From Candidatus Binatota bacterium (GTDB lineage: Bacteria; Desulfobacterota; Binatia; Bin18), in the NCBI GenBank assembly GCA_011523315.1, contig WTHE01000098.1, forward strand, positions 1,666 to 10,245: a stretch of DNA of 8,580 bases, written 5' to 3'. A program made the translations under genes and the position numbers. A model generated the notes under the pieces. That model did not search any database. It saw only the letters and a program-made list of their open reading frames with translations, and was not told where the DNA came from. Positions 1 to 5,200 of the stretch are shown piece after piece (position 1 is the first letter of the stretch; the number at the start of each line of letters is the position of its first letter).

Positions 1-55
1 TTGAGACAGGAAGCCAAAGCAGGATCGTCTGACGTGAGACAAAAAGTGGCACTAA
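1..55 (+). repeat. Exact 55-bp direct repeat, copy 1 (copy 2 at 466-520)
   Basis: The first 55 bases of the window recur without a mismatch at 466-520. The unit contains TTGAGACAG, GAAGCCAAAGCAGG, CGTCTGACGTGAGACA and GTGGCACTAA. Both copies are followed by a diverged TGGCACT or TTGCACT segment and another GAAGCCAAAGCAGG. Perfect identity suggests recent duplication or gene conversion. Confidence 0.93.
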
Positions 56-84
56 ATTGGCACTCGAAGCCAAAGCAGGATGGT

Positions 85-201
85 GTGCCTGTGTGCGGGG
101 CAACGCGGCCGTGGGAGGCTAAGGGTGTGTCACGGGCGACGTGGTATCGGGATCGAGTGCGGACAAAACCGAAAGCCGGACATGGGGGCGCAAGGCGGTA
201 A
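85..201 (+). other. Short frame with RPWEAKGVSRATWYR motif, copy A
   Basis: A short frame, openable at GTG 85 or 91, carries the motif at 106-150 and continues with a basic tail (DRVRTKPKAGHGGARR) to a TAA at 199-201. The motif resembles the turn and recognition helix of a small HTH (GVSRxTxYR). The same motif recurs in the 323-445 frame with 4 mismatches in 45 bp. It could be the C-terminal remnant of a larger HTH protein copied with the flanking repeats, or a mini-protein. No clear ribosome binding site is visible. Function unknown. Confidence 0.35.
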
Positions 202-322
202 TTTCAAGTGAGACAAATTTTTGCACTGGAAGCCAAAGCAGGATGGTGTGCCTGTGTGCGAGTAGAAAAGTGTTTGAAATTACTTGCCTTCTCTCGCTGG
301 TCTGACGAAATTTTTGAAAATT

Positions 323-445
323 ATGGCCGGGAAAGGCAGCAACGAAGCAGAGCGGCCGTGGGAGGCTGAGGGTGTGTCACGGCGGACGTGGTACCGGAGA
401 CGAGCTGGCCAAAATACCGGCCCCCGAGGCCGCCCAAAAAAGTGA
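323..445 (+). CDS. 40-aa basic mini-protein with HTH-like motif, copy B
   Basis: An ATG at 323 opens a 40-residue frame ending at TGA 443-445. It starts MAGKGSNEAE, continues with RPWEAEGVSRRTWYRRR (residues 11-27) and ends in a basic GRPKK tail. The GVSRxTWYR core resembles a DNA-binding helix-turn-helix, and the protein is strongly positively charged. It is the clearer of the two copies because it has its own ATG and stop. Against it being a real gene: no Shine-Dalgarno is visible (upstream is AATTTTTGAAAATT), it is very short, and the related copy at 85-201 lacks an ATG in frame. It may be a decayed fragment of a larger protein. I do not recognise a named family. Confidence 0.35.
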   Translation: MAGKGSNEAERPWEAEGVSRRTWYRRRAGQNTGPRGRPKK

Positions 446-465
446 CACTGTTTTTTGCACAAATT

Positions 466-520
466 TTGAGACAGGAAGCCAAAGCAGGATCGTCTGACGT
501 GAGACAAAAAGTGGCACTAA
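466..520 (+). repeat. Exact 55-bp direct repeat, copy 2
   Basis: This is identical to 1-55. It sits directly upstream of the CAP-domain gene, so whatever promoter or leader that gene uses probably lies in or next to it. I do not see a convincing sigma-70 -35/-10 pair in the copy. Confidence 0.93.
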
Positions 521-546
521 TTTTTGCACTGGAAGCCAAAGCAGGG

Positions 547-1962
547 ATGAAGAAAACCGCAATCTTTGGCTTGGTTATCGCCAGCCTCTTAGTCAGTACG
601 GCCGTATCCAAGGCGGCTGTTTTGGAGAGTCCGGCCCGTGGCGCCGTTCTGTCGGGCATCGGCTTTATTTCCGGCTGGAAATGCGACGCCAGCAACATCA
701 CCGTGGTCATTGATGAGAACGGCGAGCACTTGTCGGTCGCCATGCACCAGGAGCGCGGCGATCTCCGCTTGGTGTGCGGGGGCACGATCCGCCACGGCTT
801 TGTCAAGCAATTCAACTGGGCGCTGCTGGGCGACGGGGAGCATGTCGCAGTGGCGTATGATGACGGCGTGGAGTTTGCCCGGGCGACGTTCACCGTGGGT
901 ACGACCGGCGAGGAGTTCTTGACGGACGTAAAACACCGGACCGTGCTGGACGGCTTCCCCTCGCCGGGTGAACGCGCGGTGTTGCAGTGGAACGAGAGCA
1001 CCCAGCACTTTGAGATCGTGACGGTGTGGGGGGTGGCGCTGGACGGGGAGTATGACCGGAGCTATTGGCGGCGGTTCACCGAGGACAAGGAGACAAGAGC
1101 CTTTACGACCGACGAGGAGTTGTACGCGGAGGTGCCGGACCTGGAGACATGCTTTGCCGGCCGGTTGACCCAGGCGGCCAAAAACCGGGCGCTGGAGGCC
1201 GCCAACCAGATTCGGGCCTTGCATGGCTTAACGCCCCTGCTCTACAGCACCCCCTACAGTCAGCAAATGCAGAAAGCCGCCTTAATCCAGGCCGCCGCTG
1301 GCTATCCTGGCCACTATCCCGGCCACTATCCCGACCCCAGCGCCGATTGCTACACCGTAGAAGGCGCGGAGGGCAGTAGGACAAGCAACCTTTTTGGGGG
1401 TGCGGGGAACAGGGACCCGGCCGACCATATGGTTGGCTGGGCCAATGATTTCAACAGTAGAAGTTTCGTAGAGAGTGTAGGACATCGCCGGGCGCTGCTT
1501 GATCCTTTTGAGTCGTATTTCGCCTACGGCCAGGTCTACGGCTATGCCGCCCACAAGACTTTTGGATTTGACCGGGAACCGCGCCGCACTGTGCAGCCTG
1601 AGGTCGATTTTGTTGCCTTTCCTTACCAGGTGTACCCCTTCCATCTTGTCGAAGGTGATCCGCCGTGGAGTTTCAGCGTGATCGAAGACCCGGACAACTG
1701 GTATTGGGGCAACCGCTACGACTATTTCCGGGAGGCGACTATTACTGTCACTCGCGTTGAAGACGGAACGGAGCTGCCCATCACCAACCGTTATGCTGCT
1801 ACTCTCGGCGGGGGGCTTCCCAACATCCTGAGCTGGCGGGTGCAGGACTGGCAGTACGACACGCTGTATGAGGTCGAAATTGAGAACGTCATCTTCTCGG
1901 ACGGCCTCAGAACCAACTACGCGTACTCCGTCTTCATTGAGCGGGACAATCTTGAGGAGTAG
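547..1962 (+). CDS. Secreted CAP-domain (SCP/PR-1-like) protein
   Basis: The product is 471 aa and predicted to be exported. Residues 1-23 form a Sec signal peptide: KK at positions 2-3, a hydrophobic core through STAVS, and a likely cleavage near SKA-A. Residues about 25-120 look like a beta-rich domain (SPARGAVLSGIGFISGWKC, NWALLGDGEHVAVAYDDGVEFA). Residues about 205-325 form a CAP domain: NQIRALHGLTPLLY, YSQQMQKAA, HYPDPSADCYT, GAEGSRTSNLFGG and VGHRRALLDPF. A third beta-rich region fills 330-471. Bacterial CAP proteins are extracellular and of diverse, mostly unproven function. The in-frame 12-bp duplication at about 1309-1332 gives GHYPGHYP. ATG 547 is chosen because the signal peptide starts there; an upstream extension in frame would only translate repeats. 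The AGCAGGG before it is unusually close for a ribosome site. Its role on a plasmid is unknown. Confidence 0.85.
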   Translation: MKKTAIFGLVIASLLVSTAVSKAAVLESPARGAVLSGIGFISGWKCDASNITVVIDENGEHLSVAMHQERGDLRLVCGGTIRHGFVKQFNWALLGDGEHVAVAYDDGVEFARATFTVGTTGEEFLTDVKHRTVLDGFPSPGERAVLQWNESTQHFEIVTVWGVALDGEYDRSYWRRFTEDKETRAFTTDEELYAEVPDLETCFAGRLTQAAKNRALEAANQIRALHGLTPLLYSTPYSQQMQKAALIQAAAGYPGHYPGHYPDPSADCYTVEGAEGSRTSNLFGGAGNRDPADHMVGWANDFNSRSFVESVGHRRALLDPFESYFAYGQVYGYAAHKTFGFDREPRRTVQPEVDFVAFPYQVYPFHLVEGDPPWSFSVIEDPDNWYWGNRYDYFREATITVTRVEDGTELPITNRYAATLGGGLPNILSWRVQDWQYDTLYEVEIENVIFSDGLRTNYAYSVFIERDNLEE

Positions 1963-2226
1963 GTCCGGTGTTTCTTGCCATGCCGCTGTGAGGGATCCAT
2001 TGTCGAAAATCCCCTCCCTATCTTCGACAAAAAGAGGCAGACAACCTGGAGGATATGTCCCTTCGTTGCTTGAAACGAGCCTAGGGAGGACCCTCTCCAT
2101 TCGGTTCGTAGTGGGGGGGTCTGCCGAGGTCGAAAAAGCTCTATCTGCAAGTTTGGGTATAGTCAGATCCAATTGTTCCTCATATATCCATACCGATCCC
2201 TAACAGGAAAACCGGCGTGTTTCAAT

Positions 2227-2259
2227 TTTACTTAGGACCTACGGTTAGTCCTAAGTAAA
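2227..2259. repeat. 12-bp perfect inverted repeat built on the TTAGGAC motif
   Basis: TTTACTTAGGAC at 2227-2238 is the exact reverse complement of GTCCTAAGTAAA at 2248-2259, with a 9-bp spacer. The left arm continues as TTAGGACCTACGGTT, matching the repeats inside the downstream 408-aa gene. A second motif, TTAGGACCTACCCCC, lies at 2284-2298, 52 bp further on. The segment between (2257-2283) is AT-rich. This looks like a binding site for a dimeric protein. Confidence 0.8.
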
Positions 2260-2283
2260 CTATATTTATATCAGTAATTTAAC

Positions 2284-2298
2284 TTAGGACCTACCCCC
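2284..2298 (+). repeat. TTAGGACCTACCCCC motif, intergenic copy b
   Basis: It matches the in-gene copies at 3908-3922 (TTAGGACTTACCCCC) and 3942-3956 (TTAGGACCGACCCCC). It starts 52 bp after the intergenic copy at 2232, close to the 51-bp spacing of two in-gene copies (3500 and 3551). Confidence 0.75.
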
Positions 2299-2393
2299 CC
2301 TGCTCTTCGCCGGCGTCTTTCGGCTTCGGGCCGGGAGAACGGCCAGGCTGACCCGGAGGCCTGCTCACGTCTGGATCGAGCTGCGGCTGTCTC

Positions 2394-2423
2394 TTGCCAT
2401 CTGCCACATTCGTCTCTTATATC
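2394..2423 (+). promoter_or_regulatory. Possible sigma-70 promoter for parA operon
   Basis: TTGCCA (2394-2399) is followed after 18 bp by TATATC (2418-2423). The -10 overlaps the first TATCTTCGACA repeat, which fits autorepression. Only four of six -10 positions match consensus, so this is a candidate. The TTGACA at 2433-2438 has no well-spaced -10. Confidence 0.35.
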
Positions 2424-2452
2424 TTCGACAGATTGACATTGTATCTTCGACA
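2420..2452 (+). promoter_or_regulatory. TATCTTCGACA direct repeats, 22-bp spacing
   Basis: TATCTTCGACA occurs at 2420-2430 and 2442-2452, exactly 22 bp apart and so on the same face of the helix. A third copy is at 2019-2029. The pair lies in the presumed promoter region of parA and is a likely operator for autoregulation by ParA or its partner. Confidence 0.6.
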
Positions 2453-2466
2453 CAATTCCGCTATTG

Positions 2467-2482
2467 TACCGTCTCGACGGTA
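2467..2482. promoter_or_regulatory. 16-bp palindromic operator upstream of parA
   Basis: TACCGTC and GACGGTA are perfect 7-bp inverted arms around TC (TACCGTCTCGACGGTA). The site ends 26 bp before the parA ATG, between the putative promoter and the ribosome binding site. That position suits a dimeric repressor of the par operon. The binding protein is not identified; the winged-helix protein encoded downstream is one candidate. Confidence 0.55.
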
Positions 2483-2508
2483 GGTCACGGGAGACGGGAG
2501 GAGGAGGT

Positions 2509-3351
2509 ATGCCGCATATCATCAGCACCCTCAACCAGAAAGGCGGGGTCGGGAAGACGACCACCGTCTTTCATCTGTCGGCGGCGTTGGCCCGCATGGG
2601 CTATCCGGTCCTCGCTATCGACATGGACCCCCAGGCGAACCTGTCCCTGTGTCTCGGGCTCCAACATCCCAGCGAGGTCCGCTGGACCGCCGATACGATC
2701 CTGCGCGGCAATGCCGAGGGCGGGCTCTATACGCCCTGGTATCCCACGTCCGAGCCCGGCGTGTCGCTGATCTACGGCGACATCCGGCTGACCGCTCTTG
2801 AGCGGGAGATGGGGAGCAAGGCGTTTGCGGAGCTGACCCTGCAGCAACGCCTCGGGAGAATGTCCCTTGAGGACAATCACATTGTCCTGATCGACTGCCC
2901 CCCTTCCCTGTCCTATTTGACGGTGAACGCGCTGGTTGCCTCCCGGTATTGCCTGATCCCGTTTGCGTCCGGCTCCCGGTTCAGCTTTGACGGTTTTGAC
3001 CTGGTGGAAAACCTGATCGGCGAGATCCAGGCTTACAACGAGGACCTGGACATTCTCGGGGTGCTGCTCAACATGCACGACGGCCGCAAGAAGATTCACC
3101 GGGCCATGCTCGGCAGCATCAAACAGAAATTCGGCCCGAAAGCCTTTGATGCCACCATCAGCCCGTCGGTCAAGCTCGAAGAGACGAGCGCGGAGGGCAA
3201 GTCGATCTTCCAGCACGACAGAAAGAGCACGGGCGCCCGGGATTTCATGGCGCTGGGCAGAGAGGTGTTGAGCCGCCTGGGTCTGGAACCGCTGATCCAG
3301 GAGGCTGCGGCTGCGGCTGAAGGTGGACAGGCCCATGACAGCGCCGCGTAA
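2509..3351 (+). CDS. parA: ParA-type partition ATPase
   Basis: The product is a 280-aa cytoplasmic P-loop ATPase of the ParA/MinD superfamily. In plasmid partition these form ATP-dependent, nucleoid-bound gradients that move plasmids tethered by a centromere-binding partner. The deviant Walker A motif KGGVGKTT is at residues 11-18, with the signature lysine K11. The A' motif DMDPQAN spans 38-44, and Walker B IVLID is at 125-129, followed by PPS. The protein begins almost directly with the P-loop, so it lacks the long N-terminal HTH domain of P1/F-type ParA; autoregulation would need another DNA-binding protein. ATG 2509 is preceded by a strong GGAGGAGGAGG tract. The gene overlaps the next by 17 bp, indicating translational coupling with its probable partner. 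Confidence 0.93.
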   Translation: MPHIISTLNQKGGVGKTTTVFHLSAALARMGYPVLAIDMDPQANLSLCLGLQHPSEVRWTADTILRGNAEGGLYTPWYPTSEPGVSLIYGDIRLTALEREMGSKAFAELTLQQRLGRMSLEDNHIVLIDCPPSLSYLTVNALVASRYCLIPFASGSRFSFDGFDLVENLIGEIQAYNEDLDILGVLLNMHDGRKKIHRAMLGSIKQKFGPKAFDATISPSVKLEETSAEGKSIFQHDRKSTGARDFMALGREVLSRLGLEPLIQEAAAAAEGGQAHDSAA

Positions 3352-4561
3352 AAAACAGTCCGACCAAGACCGCTGGAAAGACAAGTTCGGCCGCCAGGCG
3401 CCCCGCCGGCAGGAACGGCTTTTGTCGCTCGTCGGAGTCCGGCTGGCTGAGGAAGAGGAGCCGGCCGCTCCCGAAGATCAGGCTCCTGAGGGTCGGTCCT
3501 TAGGACCAACGGTCGGTCCGAAGCAAGGACTAGCCCCTAACCCTAAGTCCTTAGGACTAACGGTCGGTCCTTCCGTTCCTGAAAAATCACTTAGGACTGA
3601 CGGTCGGTCCGAAGTCGTTCCGCAGCCAGGAGAGGGCATTCTGCTCGCGCCGCTGCAATGGGAGGTCCGGCAGGTCCTGGAGAGCGTTGCCACGAGCCGG
3701 GCGATTATCTCGGTCCGGCAAATCGCCAACCAGGTCGGGGCCTCTATCGAAGGGGTAAAAAAGGCAATTCGCGTGCTCAAGCAGGTCGGCATCCTGCAAA
3801 CGACGGCCGTGAGAACCGCCGAGGTACAGGGCTTTCGGGTTGACCTGCAAACGACGATTCCGGTCCGAAAAGGGACGCTGAGCGAGGCGCGTGGGATCGT
3901 CAAACGCTTAGGACTTACCCCCAACGGTCGGTCCCAAGCATTTAGGACCGACCCCCGACGTATGTATGTTTGTAAGAAGAATACATACATACAAGGACCG
4001 GACTTGACGGAATTGCTCCGGGTCTGCCCTCCGAACTGGAAGATTCGAGAGGCGACGCTCATTACGATCGCGGACTCGTATCCAGATATGGACAAGACGA
4101 CTTTTCGGCTGTCCTTGTTGCGGGCGGTCGAGCAGGCCGAGGAAGGAAAGACCGCCGTCCGCAATGCGAATGCCTGGCTCAAGGCGGCGTTTGAGAAAAA
4201 CGGTGCGCCGCTGATTACGGCACGCGATATTGAGGCGCAGGTGACGAGAGGGCAGGGGGCAAAGACGACGCGGCCGGCCGCGCCCCAGGCCGACCGGCCC
4301 GCCTGGGCAGCCCAGGCGGAGGAGGACGAGATTTTACGGCGGTATATGGCCGCGGATGAGGACCAACGCCGAGAAATCGACCGCCGGGCCGAGGAGACAA
4401 CGCGGGCAGTGCGCGCTCAGGTCGGACCGGACAAGCATCGGGCGATTCTTGTCCAGGCCCGGATCGACGCGGCGCGGGCCGTGTTGGCGGTCCCTGTAGG
4501 AGACGCCGGCGAGGCTGGGGAGGGAGAAAGGGAAGAACAGACCCCCCGGCCGCAGGAATAG
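3335..4561 (+). CDS. 408-aa winged-helix DNA-binding protein, probable ParA partner or replication protein
   Basis: The start ATG at 3335 lies inside the end of parA and has AAGGTGG 8 bp upstream. The N-terminus is basic, and residues 50-100 are low-complexity because they are encoded by DNA repeats. Residues about 103-175 look like a winged helix (WEVRQVLESVATSRAIISV, then QIANQVGASIEGVKKAIRVL, then GILQTT and a wing-like strand segment). Residues about 205-310 are a second conserved-looking region with LTELLRVCPPNWKIREATL and NANAWLKAAFEKNGAPLIT. The C-terminus is charged and probably helical. Downstream of a ParA with no HTH, a centromere-binding or KorB-like regulator is the natural expectation. 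The embedded repeats would equally suit an initiator whose origin lies in its own gene, as in lambda O. I do not recognise a named family. Confidence 0.75.
   Translation: MTAPRKKQSDQDRWKDKFGRQAPRRQERLLSLVGVRLAEEEEPAAPEDQAPEGRSLGPTVGPKQGLAPNPKSLGLTVGPSVPEKSLRTDGRSEVVPQPGEGILLAPLQWEVRQVLESVATSRAIISVRQIANQVGASIEGVKKAIRVLKQVGILQTTAVRTAEVQGFRVDLQTTIPVRKGTLSEARGIVKRLGLTPNGRSQAFRTDPRRMYVCKKNTYIQGPDLTELLRVCPPNWKIREATLITIADSYPDMDKTTFRLSLLRAVEQAEEGKTAVRNANAWLKAAFEKNGAPLITARDIEAQVTRGQGAKTTRPAAPQADRPAWAAQAEEDEILRRYMAADEDQRREIDRRAEETTRAVRAQVGPDKHRAILVQARIDAARAVLAVPVGDAGEAGEGEREEQTPRPQE
3491..3610 (+). repeat. Three in-gene TTAGGACYNACGGTCGGTCC repeats
   Basis: Twenty-base copies lie at 3500-3519, 3551-3570 and 3591-3610, differing only at the Y and N positions. 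The first two sit in one codon phase (TTA GGA, read SLG-TVGP) and the third is shifted (CTT AGG, read SLRTDGRS). The first two are preceded by GGTCC or AGTCC, making near-palindromes around TTA (GGTCC-TTA-GGACC). TTA is an unusual leucine codon in so GC-rich a gene. The conserved unit is therefore the DNA, as expected for an iteron, operator or centromere. Confidence 0.85.
3908..3956 (+). repeat. Two further in-gene TTAGGAC motifs
   Basis: TTAGGACTTACCCCC (3908-3922) and TTAGGACCGACCCCC (3942-3956) are 34 bp apart and again lie in different codon phases. Between them AACGGTCGGTCC (3923-3934) reproduces the right half of the 3500-3610 repeats. They match the intergenic copy at 2284-2298. Confidence 0.78.
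3960..3992. repeat. Perfect 10-bp inverted repeat inside the winged-helix gene
   Basis: GTATGTATGT (3960-3969) and ACATACATAC (3983-3992) are exact inverted arms with a 13-bp AT-rich spacer. It lies 3 bp after the last TTAGGAC motif and is AT-rich within a GC-rich gene. It encodes the odd peptide MYVCKKNTYIQ. It could be an operator, a cruciform or a hairpin in the mRNA. Confidence 0.7.
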
Positions 4562-4569
4562 GGAGACGC

Positions 4570-4848
4570 TTAGCCGGCGGCTTCCTTGAAGGCCCGTAAT
4601 ACGGCGTTCATCCGAGTCTGATAGCCGGCGCCCTGCGCCTTGAACCACGCCAGCACGTCGGCATCCACCCGCAGCGAAATCAGCGTTTTGGGGGGAACGG
4701 GCCGTAAGCCCTGGCGGACAATGCCGCGCACGATATGTTGCACCTCGGCGGCCGGATGCTCGTCGCTGAGTGTCACGTCTTTGTCTTGCATCGCCTTGAG
4801 CCGCGGCCAATCCGTCTTAGACGTTTTGGAAGAAGATGATTTGCTCAT
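4570..4848 (-). CDS. brnA: BrnA-family antitoxin
   Basis: The product is a 92-aa antitoxin expected to bind and neutralise BrnT and to repress the operon as a dimer. The C-terminal half has the BrnA ribbon-helix-helix pattern: KTLISLRVDADVLAWFKAQG followed by GYQTRMNAVLRAF. The N-terminal half is polar and serine/lysine rich, the part likely to contact toxin. The gene follows brnT with a 32-bp overlap, in the toxin-then-antitoxin order normal for brnTA. Its stop lies 8 bp from the end of the convergent 408-aa gene. A weak AAAGG lies upstream of the ATG. In this context its job is plasmid maintenance. Confidence 0.9.
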   Translation of the reverse strand: MSKSSSSKTSKTDWPRLKAMQDKDVTLSDEHPAAEVQHIVRGIVRQGLRPVPPKTLISLRVDADVLAWFKAQGAGYQTRMNAVLRAFKEAAG

Positions 4849-5086
4849 GTCTGGTCGCCTTTCGGAAGGAGATGATATGAATGCGCTCTGGTGTTTCGGT
4901 ATGCACGAGCGAGACGCAGACGCCTCTGAGGAGGCCCAGGGTCACAAAACGCTGTTCAGGATACTGAAAGCGGTCGTCTTCAAAAGTGAACGTCGGTCCC
5001 GCAAAGACCTCCTCGGCATCCATGAAATCTAGGCCGTGCGTGGTCAGGTTGGTGCGGCGTTTCGGCTCGTGCCAGGTAAATCGCAC
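4817..5086 (-). CDS. brnT: BrnT-family ribonuclease toxin
   Basis: BrnT toxins have a RelE-like fold, cleave RNA and arrest growth when the antitoxin is lost. The 89-aa reading from GTG 5086 gives V(M)RFTWHEPKRRTNLTTHGLDF, matching the usual family start (short strand, W-x-x-x-K, N-x-x-K/T-HG). Later motifs are AEEVF, EQRFVTLG, the HIISFRKA block and a C-terminal aromatic helix (residues 68-86). Upstream alternatives are ATG 5110 (97 aa) and a weak TTG 5158. The strong promoter placed at 5093-5121 would start transcription at about 5086, inside the ATG 5110 reading, which favours the shorter form and possibly a leaderless message. GGAG directly abuts the GTG. Confidence 0.86.
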   Translation of the reverse strand: MRFTWHEPKRRTNLTTHGLDFMDAEEVFAGPTFTFEDDRFQYPEQRFVTLGLLRGVCVSLVHTETPERIHIISFRKATRHEQIIFFQNV

Positions 5087-5092
5087 CTCCAG

Positions 5093-5121
5093 ACTATATA
5101 TACAGATCATATATGCGTCAA
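5093..5121 (-). promoter_or_regulatory. Strong sigma-70 promoter of brnTA
   Basis: On the minus strand TTGACG (5121-5116) is separated by exactly 17 bp from TATAGT (5098-5093). The spacer is AT-rich with mirrored ATATA tracts (CATATATG, GTATATATAG) that could serve as the BrnA operator. The expected start of transcription is near 5086, the base where the preferred BrnT GTG begins. Confidence 0.7.
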
Positions 5122-5200
5122 ACGAGGACGAGTGCGGGACGAATCTCTTGAAAATCAATAATAAACACTGTTATCACCGATTATACGGAGGCATAAGGAT

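Larger units (their letters stand above)
1..546. repeat. Mosaic of short dispersed repeats with two mini-HTH frames
   Basis: GAAGCCAAAGCAGG occurs five times, starting at 10, 66, 229, 475 and 532. Bases 1-55 are identical to 466-520, and 66-97 are identical to 229-260. Around these copies recur TGAGACA (3, 35, 209, 468, 500) and TTTGCAC or TGGCAC motifs. Copies at 10/66 and 475/532 form doublets 56-57 bp apart. Between the blocks sit two related 45-bp segments (106-150 and 353-397) encoding the same helix-turn-helix-like motif. The final GAAGCCAAAGCAGG ends one base before the ATG of the secreted-protein gene. I see no complete transposase or matched terminal repeats here, so whether this is a decayed mobile element, a set of regulatory modules or a repeat family of the host genome is open. 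Confidence 0.8.
1963..2508. other. 546-bp intergenic region with repeats, no supported gene
   Basis: I find no frame here with convincing coding character. The left part (1963-2220) holds only the inverted repeat TTGTCGAA (2000-2007) / TTCGACAA (2023-2030), which has no T-run and is not a good terminator. From 2227 on it becomes locally AT-rich and carries the TTAGGAC motifs, then a GC-rich stretch (2297-2390), then TATCTTCGACA direct repeats and an operator-like palindrome before parA. The density of sites suggests a control and possibly centromere or origin segment for the parA operon. Confidence 0.6.

Noticed and set aside
388..546. N-terminal extension of the CAP protein from position 388
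   Set aside because: The added 53 residues would be translated repeats placed before a canonical signal peptide, so ATG 547 is preferred.
321..1001. Long minus-strand open frame opposite the CAP gene
   Set aside because: It is antisense to a clearly coding signal peptide and beta domain, has no recognisable motif and no ribosome site. GC-rich DNA gives such shadows.
2000..2030. Terminator after the CAP gene
   Set aside because: The TTGTCGAA/TTCGACAA inverted repeat has a 15-bp loop and no T-run on either useful side; it is more likely a variant of the TTCGACA operator sites.
1282..2172. 296-aa minus-strand open frame
   Set aside because: It overlaps the CAP domain antisense, has no family pattern, and its start is in the intergenic region without a ribosome site.
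5111..5158. Extended BrnT N-terminus from TTG 5158 or ATG 5110
   Set aside because: It has no ribosome site, a TTG start, residues not seen at the family's N-terminus, and a strong promoter inside the segment.
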